DNA of 64,000 nucleotides from Pedobacter schmidteae (GCF_900564155.1 NZ_LS999839.1:6134519-6198518), one strand, 5' to 3'; positions 53,419 to 62,354 are shown, counted from the stretch's first letter. The notes: generated by a model not told the origin, from the sequence alone. Numbers and translations: made by a program.

Positions 53419-54606
53419 CTATTTTAAAATTTCAGTTACCTGACCAGCACCTACTGTTCTACCACCTTCACGGATAGCGAAACGTAGACCTTTTTCCATT
53501 GCGATCGCGTTGATCAATTTTACAGTGATCGTAACGTTATCACCTGGCATAACCATTTCAGTTCCTTCAGCTAGTGAAATCTCACCAGTTACGTCTGTGG
53601 TACGGAAATAGAATTGCGGACGGTATTTGTTAAAGAATGGAGTGTGACGTCCACCTTCTGCTTTTGACAATACATAGATCTCAGCTTTGAAATCAGTGTG
53701 AGGAGTTACAGAACCTGGTTTACAGATAACCATACCACGACGGATATCAGTTTTCTCAATACCACGTAACAATAAACCTACGTTATCACCAGCTTCACCA
53801 TAATCAAGGATCTTACGGAACATCTCAACACCTGTTACAGTTGATTTAAGATTTTCTGCACCCATACCCAAGATCTCAACAGGATCACCAGAGTTGATTA
53901 CACCACGCTCAATACGACCAGTTGCAACAGTACCACGACCAGTGATCGAGAATACGTCCTCAACAGGCATTAAGAATGGAAGGTCAGTTAAACGTGGAGG
54001 AATTGGTACATAGTTATCTACTGCATCCATTAATTCCATGATTTTAGCAACCCATTTTGGATCTCCGTTCAAACCACCAAGAGCTGAACCTTGAATAACA
54101 GGAATATCATCACCAGGGAATTCATAGAATGATAACAATTCACGAACTTCCATCTCTACTAATTCTAACAACTCAGGATCATCAACCATATCCACTTTAT
54201 TCATGAATACAACCAATGAAGGAACACCTACCTGACGAGCCAATAGAATGTGCTCGCGAGTTTGTGGCATCGGACCATCTGTAGCAGCTACAACGATGAT
54301 AGCTCCATCCATTTGCGCAGCACCAGTAACCATGTTTTTCACGTAATCCGCGTGACCTGGACAGTCAACGTGTGCATAGTGACGGTTAGCTGTTGAATAT
54401 TCAACGTGTGCTGTATTAATAGTGATACCTCTTTCTTTTTCCTCTGGAGCAGAGTCAATAGAATCAAATGAACGCGCCTCAGATAAACCAGCATCAGATA
54501 ACACTTTAGTGATAGCTGCTGTTAAGGTTGTTTTACCGTGGTCAACGTGACCGATTGTGCCGATGTTTAAGTGCGGCTTGCTGCGGTCAAACTTTTCTTT
54601 TGCCAT
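53419..54606 (-). CDS. tuf: elongation factor Tu
   Basis: The GTPase that delivers aminoacyl-tRNA to the ribosome, 395 residues. P-loop GHVDHGKT (18-25), DCPGH in the switch II region, and NKVD in the base-recognition loop are all visible. Domains 2 and 3 follow to the C-terminal AIREGGRTVGAGQV segment. It follows four tRNA genes and precedes tRNA-Trp, the classic operon arrangement. Confidence 0.98.
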   Translation of the reverse strand: MAKEKFDRSKPHLNIGTIGHVDHGKTTLTAAITKVLSDAGLSEARSFDSIDSAPEEKERGITINTAHVEYSTANRHYAHVDCPGHADYVKNMVTGAAQMDGAIIVVAATDGPMPQTREHILLARQVGVPSLVVFMNKVDMVDDPELLELVEMEVRELLSFYEFPGDDIPVIQGSALGGLNGDPKWVAKIMELMDAVDNYVPIPPRLTDLPFLMPVEDVFSITGRGTVATGRIERGVINSGDPVEILGMGAENLKSTVTGVEMFRKILDYGEAGDNVGLLLRGIEKTDIRRGMVICKPGSVTPHTDFKAEIYVLSKAEGGRHTPFFNKYRPQFYFRTTDVTGEISLAEGTEMVMPGDNVTITVKLINAIAMEKGLRFAIREGGRTVGAGQVTEILK

Positions 54607-54725
54607 GTTTTTATACTTATTAGTAGGTTAACTTTTTATTTATTATTTGTTTTGATACTATTTCAACACGAAAAACCTTGTTCAGCTGCTTCCTACAACA
54701 GATTCACAAAGCATCTCTTTTTTTG

Positions 54726-54797
<72 letters not shown>

Positions 54798-54883
54798 TTT
54801 TAATCTTAGCCTGCCTTTTCTAACTGAAATCCAGTTAAACCTTACGGTCTGCAGACTGCCCAGCTTTTTTTTTTCCAATTTTG

Positions 54884-54956
54884 AGCGGAAGACGAGGTTC
54901 GAACTCGCGACCTATAGCTTGGAAGGCTATCGCTCTACCAACTGAGCTACTTCCGC
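54884..54956 (-). tRNA. tRNA-Gly (TCC)
   Basis: Minus strand, acceptor stem GCGGAAG/CTTCCGC, anticodon stem ATAGC/GCTAT with loop CTTCCAA, anticodon TCC. The D arm and T arm are canonical. The CCA end is not encoded. Confidence 0.95.
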
Positions 54957-54964
54957 TTTTATTG

Positions 54965-55047
54965 TGGGGAGAGAAGGATTCGAACCTTCGAAGTCTTGCG
55001 ACAACAGAGTTACAGTCTGTCCCATTTGGCCACTCTGGTATCTCCCC
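54965..55047 (-). tRNA. tRNA-Tyr (GTA)
   Basis: Minus strand, 83 bases with the long variable arm expected for tRNA-Tyr. Acceptor stem GGGGAGA/TCTCCCC, discriminator A, anticodon loop CTGTAAC with anticodon GTA. Confidence 0.95.
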
Positions 55048-55086
55048 GCTTCTAATTACCACATATCGCTACGTAGCACTTAAAAG

Positions 55087-55159
<73 letters not shown>

Positions 55160-55264
55160 TTATATATCCCATTACCTGCAATCAGGCAATGTTTTCTACA
55201 ATATTAATCTTTCACAGAACTTCCCTCTTTCTTACCGGGCCAACGCCCTCTCTGAATGGGAATG

Positions 55265-55295
55265 CAAATCTACAAGAATTTCTATACGAAGCAAA
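55265..55295 (-). promoter_or_regulatory. probable promoter of the tRNA-tuf-rpl-rpo operon
   Basis: On the minus strand, TTTG (TTG at 55294-55292), 19 bases, then TAGATTTG (55272-55265) is a near-consensus match. It lies about 105 bases upstream of the first tRNA and directly downstream of the hpf terminator, so it is the natural start of the operon. Confidence 0.65.
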
Positions 55296-55310
55296 ATTAT
55301 TTTCAAAAAA

Positions 55311-55338
55311 AAATTGGCAGATCTAAATCTGCCAATTT
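55311..55338 (-). terminator. terminator of the rpsU-xerC-hpf unit
   Basis: A perfect 12-base stem AAATTGGCAGAT/ATCTGCCAATTT with a CTAA loop, followed on the minus strand by a run of T, 28 bases after the hpf stop. Confidence 0.92.
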
Positions 55339-55365
55339 CCTATCAAAAAGCTAAAAAATATGTAT

Positions 55366-55713
55366 CTAATAATCAGACACTTCATTTGCGTTCATCAACA
55401 CCTTATGCTCACTTAGCTTAGTTCTCGTCTTATCTTTATGTTTGGTAATTTGCTTTCTTAAGGATTCTATCGCCAAATCTGTTGCCTCTTCAAATGATTT
55501 ACATTGTTCTTTTGCAAACATTGTACCGCCTGGTACAATCAATTTCACCTCACTGATTTTATTTGCCTCATCGTCTACATTCTCTAATTTTAAATATACT
55601 TCGCCACTAATGATCTGATCAAAAAACTGATCCAACTTATCAACTTTCTTCTGAATAAAATCTAACAACTTCTGGTCTGCATTGAAATGGATCGATTGAA
55701 CTGTAATTTTCAT
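55366..55713 (-). CDS. hpf: ribosome hibernation-promoting factor (short HPF/RaiA type)
   Basis: A 115-residue cytoplasmic protein of the short HPF/RaiA family that binds the small ribosomal subunit's tRNA channel and silences ribosomes in stationary phase. The beta-alpha fold is seen from MKITVQSIHFNADQKLLDFI to the AKEQCKSFEEATDLAIESLRKQI helix. The C-terminal dimerisation domain of long HPF is missing. Notably its start is preceded by AAGGAGG at 55719-55725 with five bases to the ATG, a strong Shine-Dalgarno of the kind rarely used in Bacteroidota. It shares that property only with rpsU two genes upstream. Confidence 0.92.
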   Translation of the reverse strand: MKITVQSIHFNADQKLLDFIQKKVDKLDQFFDQIISGEVYLKLENVDDEANKISEVKLIVPGGTMFAKEQCKSFEEATDLAIESLRKQITKHKDKTRTKLSEHKVLMNANEVSDY

Positions 55714-55718
55714 ATTTT

Positions 55719-55725
55719 CCTCCTT
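55719..55725 (-). promoter_or_regulatory. strong Shine-Dalgarno of hpf
   Basis: AAGGAGG on the minus strand, five bases before the hpf ATG, is fully complementary to the 3' end of 16S rRNA. This is unusual because neighbouring genes of this genome mostly lack such a site. Confidence 0.75.
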
Positions 55726-55727
55726 TT

Positions 55728-56612
55728 TTACGCCTTTGGATGGGCCTGTTTATATATTGTTTTTAATCTCTCTACTGAATTATGCGTGTAAACCTGCGTA
55801 GCGGCCAAACTGGCATGTCCTAATAACTCTTTAATCGCATTCAAATCAGCTCCACGGTTCAACAACGTAGTCGCATAGGAATGACGTAATACATGTGGGC
55901 TCTTCTTATCTTGTGTTGATATATACGCCAAATAGCGCTGCACTATCCTTCTGATAAAGTCCGGGTAAGCATCCGCTCCTTTATCAGTAACGATTAAGCA
56001 TGCCGTTTTGTTATCAAAATTCTGTAATGTTTTTAATGATAAATAAGCTTTCAATTGGTCCTTCAATATCCTTCCAATAGGGATTACCCTTTCCTTATTC
56101 CTTTTACCCATTACCCTAACGGTCGAATCATAAAAATTAATGTCCGAATCCTTCAGGGCCAACAACTCGGCCAGGCGCATTCCTGTACCAAATAAAGTTT
56201 CAATAATCAGTCTGTTTCTTACCGAAGGAAAACTATCATCAAAAAGCTCCTCCGAGTCGAGCAACAGATCAAGCTTGGCTTCATCCACAAAAACAGGCAG
56301 TTTTTTGGGTACCTTTGGCGCCTTCACCAGGGCCATTGGATTTATGGTTACGACATTTTCCCGAAGTAAAAATTTATAAAAGCTACGCAGCGTAGACAAT
56401 TTGCGGCAAACAGAGCTTGCAGAAACTCCACCATCCATCAGCGAAACCACAAAATCACGCACATGGACGTACTTTACAGCTAACAAAGACAATTCAAATG
56501 TTTCGTGCATGAAGCCATCAAATTGAAGCAGATCTATTTTGTAAGACTGTATGGTATGTGAAGAATATCTCTTCTCGTGCTGCAGATAGGTTAAAAATTG
56601 CTCAACAGTCAT
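55728..56612 (-). CDS. xerC: tyrosine recombinase (XerC/XerD type)
   Basis: A 294-residue site-specific recombinase that resolves chromosome dimers at dif. The catalytic residues are intact: R146 (TGMRLAEL), K170, H240-x-x-R243 (HVLRHSY), H266 (LLGHASL) and the nucleophile Y275. The N-terminal SAM-like core-binding domain occupies about residues 1-90. I start at the ATG at 56612. An ATG 84 bases upstream would add a hydrophobic 28-residue piece whose codons run through the rpsU terminator, so it is rejected. No SD precedes the start. Whether the cell's XerD is a second gene elsewhere is unknown. Confidence 0.92.
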   Translation of the reverse strand: MTVEQFLTYLQHEKRYSSHTIQSYKIDLLQFDGFMHETFELSLLAVKYVHVRDFVVSLMDGGVSASSVCRKLSTLRSFYKFLLRENVVTINPMALVKAPKVPKKLPVFVDEAKLDLLLDSEELFDDSFPSVRNRLIIETLFGTGMRLAELLALKDSDINFYDSTVRVMGKRNKERVIPIGRILKDQLKAYLSLKTLQNFDNKTACLIVTDKGADAYPDFIRRIVQRYLAYISTQDKKSPHVLRHSYATTLLNRGADLNAIKELLGHASLAATQVYTHNSVERLKTIYKQAHPKA

Positions 56613-56686
56613 AGAAAATTTCGCGTTGCTCGTTAAAGTGAATATACAAAACATTCCCAATAACAATGTCTTTTTTAAGACAAAAA

Positions 56687-56716
56687 AAAACGCCACCGAA
56701 TAATCGATGGCGTTTT
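56687..56716 (-). terminator. terminator of rpsU
   Basis: AAAACGCCA-CCGA pairs with TCGA-TGGCGTTTT with one mismatch, a short loop and a following T-rich tract on the minus strand. It lies between rpsU and xerC, so much transcription from rpsU may stop here. Confidence 0.82.
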
Positions 56717-56739
56717 AATTTTATGATAAACTTTAAGGA

Positions 56740-56934
56740 TTAAATTGTTCCTTCAAGTTGCATGTTTTGCTTATAAATAGCGTGTTTAACCTGTGTACGA
56801 CGAGCTACTGATTTTTTCTCATAAGCTTGACGGCTACGTAATTCTCTTAACACCCCAGTTTTTTCAAATTTCTTTTTGAAACGTTTTAACGCCTTATCTA
56901 ATGATTCGCCGTCTTTAATATTAATAATGATCAT
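56740..56934 (-). CDS. rpsU: ribosomal protein bS21
   Basis: A 64-residue small-subunit protein rich in Lys and Arg, with the bS21 pattern FKKKFEKTGVLRELRSRQAYEKKS. In Bacteroidota bS21 helps hold the anti-Shine-Dalgarno end of 16S rRNA in a pocket on the 30S platform; the tyrosine at residue 54 (HAIYKQN) corresponds to the residue reported in that pocket in Flavobacterium. The gene itself has a strong SD, AGGAGGT, which fits reports of bS21 autoregulation in this phylum. It lies upstream of xerC and hpf. Confidence 0.96.
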   Translation of the reverse strand: MIIINIKDGESLDKALKRFKKKFEKTGVLRELRSRQAYEKKSVARRTQVKHAIYKQNMQLEGTI

Positions 56935-56944
56935 AACGTAATAT

Positions 56945-56951
56945 ACCTCCT
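56945..56951 (-). promoter_or_regulatory. strong Shine-Dalgarno of rpsU
   Basis: AGGAGGT on the minus strand, 10 bases before the ATG, is a perfect complement of the 16S 3' end. It is exceptional in this genome and is the proposed target for bS21 autoregulation. Confidence 0.78.
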
Positions 56952-57078
56952 CTCGTTGTTTTTAGGACTGCAAAGATACAGCTTGCATTTGATAATCAAA
57001 AGAATAAATGCAATAAATATTTTTCACGTCATTAAACGACTAAAAAATATATCTTTATATCAGCTCAATTCAACTGCT

Positions 57079-57450
57079 ATGAAATCTAAAAAAACACTAT
57101 TTATCATCCTTGGCGTACTCTTGTTAATTCTGGGCGGCTTTTTGTACTACCGTTATTACTTTGTATTTGGCGAAGGTGTTAAAGCTGGCGAACTCAATTA
57201 TGTCGTAAAAAAAGGATATATGTTTAAAACCTATGAAGGAAAACTGATCCAATCAGGTATCCGGTCTAAGCAAACAGGTACCATTCAGTCCAATGAGTTT
57301 GAATTTTCGGTAAGTGATAAGGCCATTGCCGAAAAAATGATGCTGAATAGCGGAAAATTCTTCGAACTGCATTATAAAGAATACGTTAATAGTTTACCAT
57401 GGCGAGGTTATAGTCCATTTGTGGTTGATAGCATTATCTCTGTAAAATAA
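57079..57450 (+). CDS. small membrane-anchored protein of unknown function
   Basis: I do not recognise a named domain. From the ATG at 57079 the product is 123 residues: a basic MKSKK start, a membrane helix (LFIILGVLLLILGGFLYYRYYF, residues 6-27), then a soluble part with the beta-like KAGELNYVVKKGYMFKTYEGKL segment. The soluble part is probably on the periplasmic side. A frame extending 41 codons upstream exists but its extra residues look like untranslated sequence. Similar small genes occur next to acyl-CoA dehydrogenase genes in relatives, though I cannot test that here. Confidence 0.7.
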   Translation: MKSKKTLFIILGVLLLILGGFLYYRYYFVFGEGVKAGELNYVVKKGYMFKTYEGKLIQSGIRSKQTGTIQSNEFEFSVSDKAIAEKMMLNSGKFFELHYKEYVNSLPWRGYSPFVVDSIISVK

Positions 57451-57528
57451 TAAATCCGGGTATTTTTCAATACACCGGACTTACCAGTTTTATATTTGGT
57501 TAGAATAGTCTTTTTTAAATCGGGTGTA

Positions 57529-58701
57529 TTAACCTTTCAATACTTCCCTCGCAATTACAATTTTCTGTATTTCTGAGGTCCCCTCACCTATTGTGCACAA
57601 TTTGCTGTCGCGATAGAATTTCTCTACCGGGAAGTCTTTGGTGTAGCCATAACCACCAAAAATCTGTACGGCCTCGGTGGCACATTTTACAGATACCTCC
57701 GATGCAAAATACTTGGCCATGGCCGATTCTTTGGTCATAGGCAACCCACGGTTCTTTAAATCGGCTGCTTGTCTGATCAACAACTCTGCTGCCTCAATCT
57801 CGGTAGCCATATCTGCCAGCTTAAAGCTAATGCCTTGAAAATTGGCTATCGGCTGACCAAACTGATGACGCTCTTTGGCATAAGCTACTGCAGCCTCGTA
57901 AGCACCTTTGGCAATTCCCAGCGACAAGGCCGCAATGGATATTCTTCCGCCATCCAGCACTTTCATGGCCTGTTTAAATCCTTCTCCTTCTTTACCCAAT
58001 AGGTTTGCAGCAGGAACGCGGCAATTATCAAATATCATTTCTGTAGTTTCCGAAGCCCTCATCCCCAACTTATTTTCCTTTTTACCAGCCGAAAATCCCG
58101 GGGTTCCACGTTCAACTACAATTGCAGAAATACCGTTTGCAGACCCTTTTTCGCCCGTACGTACCATAACCACAGCAACATCTCCTGTTTTACCATGGGT
58201 AATCCAGTTCTTTGAACCATTAATCACATACTCATCTCCTTCCAGCACCGCTGTAGTCATCATTCGCAAAGCATCGGACCCTGTATTGGCTTCAGTTAGG
58301 CCCCATGCGCCAATCCATTGTGCGGAGGCCAGCTTGGGTAGCCATTTTTGCTTTTGCGACTCATTGCCAAAAGCCAGGATATGCCCGGTACACAATGAGT
58401 TGTGCGCTGCAACCGACAAACCTACCGAGCCGCACACCTTTGCAACCTCTACAATCACGTCTACATACTCCTGGTAACCAAAGCCCGAACCTCCGTAAAC
58501 CTCCGGAACCAACACGCCCATTAGTCCAAGTTCACCCAATTGTTTAAAAACGTCAATCGGAAAATATTGCGCTTCATCCCATTCCATCAATTTCGGTCTG
58601 ATATTTTTCTCGGCAAAATCCCGTACCATTCCTCTGATCATTTCCTGATTTTCTGAAATACTAAAATTGTAGCCTACAGAATTATCCATCGTTTCTAACA
58701 T
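57529..58701 (-). CDS. acyl-CoA dehydrogenase
   Basis: An FAD enzyme that introduces a trans double bond into acyl-CoA in beta-oxidation or branched-chain amino-acid breakdown. At 390 residues it has the usual three domains: the N-terminal helical domain, the middle beta domain with WIGAWGLTEANTGSD and the NGSKNWITHG loop, and the C-terminal helical domain with RHQFGQPIANFQGI and the IGEGTSEIQKIVIAREVL end. Chain-length specificity cannot be read. A second start four codons in (58689) is possible. It stands alone on the minus strand. Confidence 0.92.
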   Translation of the reverse strand: MLETMDNSVGYNFSISENQEMIRGMVRDFAEKNIRPKLMEWDEAQYFPIDVFKQLGELGLMGVLVPEVYGGSGFGYQEYVDVIVEVAKVCGSVGLSVAAHNSLCTGHILAFGNESQKQKWLPKLASAQWIGAWGLTEANTGSDALRMMTTAVLEGDEYVINGSKNWITHGKTGDVAVVMVRTGEKGSANGISAIVVERGTPGFSAGKKENKLGMRASETTEMIFDNCRVPAANLLGKEGEGFKQAMKVLDGGRISIAALSLGIAKGAYEAAVAYAKERHQFGQPIANFQGISFKLADMATEIEAAELLIRQAADLKNRGLPMTKESAMAKYFASEVSVKCATEAVQIFGGYGYTKDFPVEKFYRDSKLCTIGEGTSEIQKIVIAREVLKG

Positions 58702-58916
58702 ATTTTATTGTTTGAATTTGGGCAATGATAATCAAATAAAATCACACGATCACAAGGCAAAAACCCATCAAAAGATAGAACGAAATGGTATTTAGTTCAT
58801 TAACCTTATCCTATCATTTTAGACAAAATAAATAGGCCGAAAAGTTTTTTTATTTTTTTTCGATAAAAAAATAAAAAAACAAGCAAAAAGTCTAAAACAA
58901 CATCATTAAGACAGAT

Positions 58917-59444
58917 TTAATACGAGGCCAAAGAAAACACCTGGGAGTTATAAGGTGCCAGTCGTTGCCTTCCATTTAAAAAATCCAGGCTAATGATAAA
59001 AGAATATCCTGCAACTGTTGCGCCCAACTGCATCATCAATTTAGATGCTGCAACCACAGTGCCGCCCGTAGCCAGCAAATCATCGTGTATCAATACCTTC
59101 TGTCCCTTTGCCAGGGCATCCTCATGTACTTCTATGGTTGCCGATCCGTATTCAAGGTCGTACGATTGCTGTACCGTTTTATAAGGCAGCTTTCCTACTT
59201 TCCTTATTGGGATAAAGGGCACATTCAAAATTTCTGCCAGCTGTGGGCCAAACAAAAAACCACGACTTTCGATTCCCGCCACCACATCTATCTCCAATTC
59301 CTTTACCCGTTCGGCCAGCGCCTCGGCAATAGCTCTGCACAAAGCAGGACCTTTCAAGATTGGGGTAATGTCTTTAAAAACAATTCCCGGTTTAGGAAAA
59401 TCGTTTACATCTCGTACCGTTTGTTTTATTTTTGATTCAATCAT
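58917..59444 (-). CDS. apt: adenine phosphoribosyltransferase
   Basis: Salvages adenine to AMP using phosphoribosyl pyrophosphate. A 175-residue type I PRTase with the family N-terminus (RDVNDFPKPGIVFKDITPIL), the GIESRGFLFG loop and the PRPP-binding motif VLIHDDLLATGGT, which carries the two acidic residues. It starts 2 bases after the helix-hairpin-helix gene stop on the minus strand, so the two are co-transcribed, with no obvious functional link. Confidence 0.96.
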   Translation of the reverse strand: MIESKIKQTVRDVNDFPKPGIVFKDITPILKGPALCRAIAEALAERVKELEIDVVAGIESRGFLFGPQLAEILNVPFIPIRKVGKLPYKTVQQSYDLEYGSATIEVHEDALAKGQKVLIHDDLLATGGTVVAASKLMMQLGATVAGYSFIISLDFLNGRQRLAPYNSQVFSLASY

Positions 59445-59446
59445 GA

Positions 59447-60364
59447 TTAAAATTCAAGGTAAGCTGCCAGGCGGTCAATCGTTTCCGGATTTAAGATGGC
59501 AACTTTATTTAAGTCTGCAATATTACTATAATTTCCGTGCTGTTTTCTATAAGCCACCAGCGCATTCGCCTGTTTGTACCTGATATAGGGGTGATTTTTA
59601 AAATCTTCAACCGCTGCAGTATTAATTTTTATCTTTCTGAGTTTAGTTACATCAATGGTTACCTGGTCTTTGATCTCTATAAATTTTGCCGAATCCAGGC
59701 CAAATACTTCCATCAATTGTTCTTTTTTATAAAAACCTCCTATACGTTCCCTGTATTTAACGATGCGTTTTGCAAAAGTTGATCCTATGCCTTTTATTTT
59801 ATCCAGTTCGGTGGTATCGGCACCATTTACTTCTATCAATACCGGTGGCATATGTAAGCGGCCGGATTTGCCAACCTGTTTTTGCTCAAAATCCCTACCT
59901 GGCTCATCAACTTTGCCAATTCTGATAAAAGGAGCAATACGATGGTACACCTCCGTGCTAATGGTATACATCTTTTGCAGGTCCTCCTTTTTCCTAAACC
60001 TGCCACCCTTTTCCCTATATCTTATAATGGCTCCGGCCTGCCGTTCACTTAGGCCAAACTGTTCCCAGGTGCCACGGTCAATTGTATTTGGATCAAAAAT
60101 AAAAAGTTCGCCCTGCCTATCGGTGTCCACTGTTTCTTCCCCATAGTGTTCTTTATAGCCTCTAATTTTCTTCAGCCGCTCTTTTTCGGCCAGTGCCAGT
60201 TGCATTACCGCCTGCCGGTCGGCCTCGGTAACCGGCTCTTCGCCCACTACAAATGCATAAGCGTAAGGGAAAAGTATAACGATCCATATTAATATAATAA
60301 GCCCTATCAGCCCGTTAAACTCTCTTCTGCTAAAGCCAAAATAAACATTCAACCATTTCCTCAT
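59447..60364 (-). CDS. helix-hairpin-helix protein (ComEA-like) with N-terminal membrane anchor
   Basis: A 305-residue protein with one N-terminal membrane helix (about residues 18-40) and three helix-hairpin-helix segments of the ComEA/competence-type: IFDPNTIDRGTWEQFGLSERQAGAI, GADTTELDKIKGIGSTFAKRIVKYRERIGGF and INTAAVEDFKNHPYIRYKQANALV (short forms FDPNTIDRGTW, DKIKGIGSTFAKRI and INTAAVEDF visible). ComEA binds DNA at the outer face during uptake, so this membrane-held protein may bind external DNA. That is inference. It precedes apt by 2 bases. Confidence 0.82.
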   Translation of the reverse strand: MRKWLNVYFGFSRREFNGLIGLIILIWIVILFPYAYAFVVGEEPVTEADRQAVMQLALAEKERLKKIRGYKEHYGEETVDTDRQGELFIFDPNTIDRGTWEQFGLSERQAGAIIRYREKGGRFRKKEDLQKMYTISTEVYHRIAPFIRIGKVDEPGRDFEQKQVGKSGRLHMPPVLIEVNGADTTELDKIKGIGSTFAKRIVKYRERIGGFYKKEQLMEVFGLDSAKFIEIKDQVTIDVTKLRKIKINTAAVEDFKNHPYIRYKQANALVAYRKQHGNYSNIADLNKVAILNPETIDRLAAYLEF

Positions 60365-60602
60365 CAGCTAATTTAAGCAACAAGCTTTATATCAACCACA
60401 GTTGATAGCTATTAATATTGCCAGAATGTTATATTTTCGGCATGTAACTAAATTAAAAATAATAAGTCTTATTTTTGAAGTTGCTTTACTATTCATAAAG
60501 TTAAAAAACTATTATATTCAAATGAGCGTATCAGAGGCCAACATTCAGTCAAAAGAATGGACTTCAGTCCTGATCGCATCATAACAGATAAATTAAACAT
60601 CT
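60365..60602. other. 238-base divergent spacer
   Basis: The stretch between the helix-hairpin-helix gene and the acyltransferase gene has a 60-codon open frame (60402-60584) with no coding character that I trust. I see no clear promoter match or repeat. Confidence 0.5.
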
Positions 60603-62354
60603 ATGAAAATCATAACTACCAAAGAGTTTGCAAAGGCCACCAAGATTGACAAGTTAGGGGTGCCCGGCTTGGCCGCTTTGCTCATGGAGATGATGAAATT
60701 AAATGATATCAACAAGGTTTTTTCCCAAAACGAGCATTTCAACGGACTTGAATTTGTTGACAAAATACTGGAAACCATAGGCGTAACCATTGATTTTGAT
60801 GAAGACGACCTTAAAAACATTCCTAAAACAGGTGGCTTTATTGCCATTGCCAACCACCCTTATGGTGGTGTGGAAGGTTTGGCTTTGGTAAAACTACTTT
60901 GCACCGTAAGGCCCGAAGCAAAGGTAATGGTCAACTTTATCCTTAAAAAGATTCCTAATCTGAGCGAGTTTTTTGTTGCAGTAAATCCTTTCGAAAATGT
61001 ACAGCATTCGTCCAGCATCAGTGGTTTGAAGGCTACTTTTGATTTATTACAAAGTGGCACGCCTATAGGGATATTCCCTGCTGGAGAGGTTTCGACCTTT
61101 AGTTTGGACAAGCAGGAAATTACCGACCGGATATGGCATCCTGTAGTGGGCAAACTTATTGCCAGGGCCAAGGTACCGGTAGTACCGATCTATTTTCATG
61201 GCAACAATGGCGTTTTATTCAATATCCTCAGCTTTATACACCCAACATTGCGTACAGCAAAACTGCCATCGGAGTTTTTAAACAAACAAGGGCTTAAAAT
61301 TAAAGTCAGAATTGGCAAGCCTATTCACATTCAGGATATATCTTATCATAAAAACACCAATAAACTGCTCGACTTTTTAAGAGCCCGTACTTATGCCCTG
61401 GGTACCGGACTGGAAGAGGAGAAAAAGATGTTTAATCCCATCAATCTTTTTAAAATAAAGAAAAAGCCTGAGCAGATTATTGAGGAAACAGATCGTAAAT
61501 TGATTGTGGACGAGATAGAGGAGCTGGAAGGTTTCAGGGTATGGCAGGAAAAAAATTATGAAGTTTATATTGTGCCAACCGCAGCCATTCCGAATGTATT
61601 AAGGGAAATTGGACGATTGCGGGAAATCACTTTCCGTGAAGTTGGCGAGGGCACCAATAAAAAAATCGATCTGGATAATTACGATATTTACTATCATCAC
61701 CTGTTTATATGGGATAAGGAGCAACAAAATATTGTTGGGGCTTACCGCATTGGTAAAGGTGACGAAATATTAAACACCATGGGCCGGAGGGGCTTTTATC
61801 TTTCTGAGCTCTTCAAAATCAAAGAACCTTTTTACCCCGTATTACGAAAAGGGATTGAGCTGGGCCGCTCCTGGATCCGCAAAGAATATCAGCAAAAGCC
61901 ATTACCATTGTTTTTACTTTGGAAAGGCATCCTGAAATATCTGCTCGACAACCCGCAATACCGCTATATGTTTGGTCCGGTAAGTATCAGCAACAATTTC
62001 TCCAAGTTCTCTAAATCATTGATTGTGGATTATATCACCAAAAACCACTTTGATTATGAACTGGCGCACTATGTAAAACCTAAAAACAAATTTAAGGCCG
62101 ATCTGTCGGCCATAGACAAAGATCTGCTGATCGAGAGCAGCGAATCGCTAAAGGATCTGGACAGCTTGATTTCGGACATTGAAAACTCGCACATCAAAAT
62201 TCCTGTATTGCTAAGGCAATATATGAACCTCAATGCAAAAATTATCTGTTTCAATATTGATCCTAAGTTTTCAGATTGTCTGGATGGCTTCCTTGTGGTG
62301 GATACACAAAGCATACCACCAGAGATGCTGGAGAAGATTGGAAAGAATTTTTAA
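60603..62354 (+). CDS. bifunctional PlsC-GNAT acyltransferase (OlsF-like)
   Basis: A 583-residue two-domain protein. Residues about 55-270 form a PlsC/LPLAT acyltransferase: the catalytic histidine is H85 in the NHPYGGVEG motif, and the FPAGEVS loop is at 158-164. Residues about 305-580 form a GNAT-like domain of the ornithine-lipid N-acyltransferase (OlsB/hemolysin-like) type: GFRVWQEKNYEVYIV, then REITFREVGEGTNK. This architecture is that of OlsF, which makes ornithine lipids by doing both acylations in one protein in Flavobacterium and Serratia. The membrane lipid product is inferred from that. It has its own terminator. Confidence 0.75.
   Translation: MKIITTKEFAKATKIDKLGVPGLAALLMEMMKLNDINKVFSQNEHFNGLEFVDKILETIGVTIDFDEDDLKNIPKTGGFIAIANHPYGGVEGLALVKLLCTVRPEAKVMVNFILKKIPNLSEFFVAVNPFENVQHSSSISGLKATFDLLQSGTPIGIFPAGEVSTFSLDKQEITDRIWHPVVGKLIARAKVPVVPIYFHGNNGVLFNILSFIHPTLRTAKLPSEFLNKQGLKIKVRIGKPIHIQDISYHKNTNKLLDFLRARTYALGTGLEEEKKMFNPINLFKIKKKPEQIIEETDRKLIVDEIEELEGFRVWQEKNYEVYIVPTAAIPNVLREIGRLREITFREVGEGTNKKIDLDNYDIYYHHLFIWDKEQQNIVGAYRIGKGDEILNTMGRRGFYLSELFKIKEPFYPVLRKGIELGRSWIRKEYQQKPLPLFLLWKGILKYLLDNPQYRYMFGPVSISNNFSKFSKSLIVDYITKNHFDYELAHYVKPKNKFKADLSAIDKDLLIESSESLKDLDSLISDIENSHIKIPVLLRQYMNLNAKIICFNIDPKFSDCLDGFLVVDTQSIPPEMLEKIGKNF

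Noticed and set aside
56613..56696. 28-residue hydrophobic N-terminal extension of XerC resembling a signal peptide
   Set aside because: Its codons run through the rpsU terminator, and XerC is cytoplasmic with the usual N-terminus at the ATG at 56612.
60402..60584. 60-codon open frame between the helix-hairpin-helix gene and the acyltransferase gene
   Set aside because: No recognisable motif or start signal, and it lies in a divergent spacer; likely chance.
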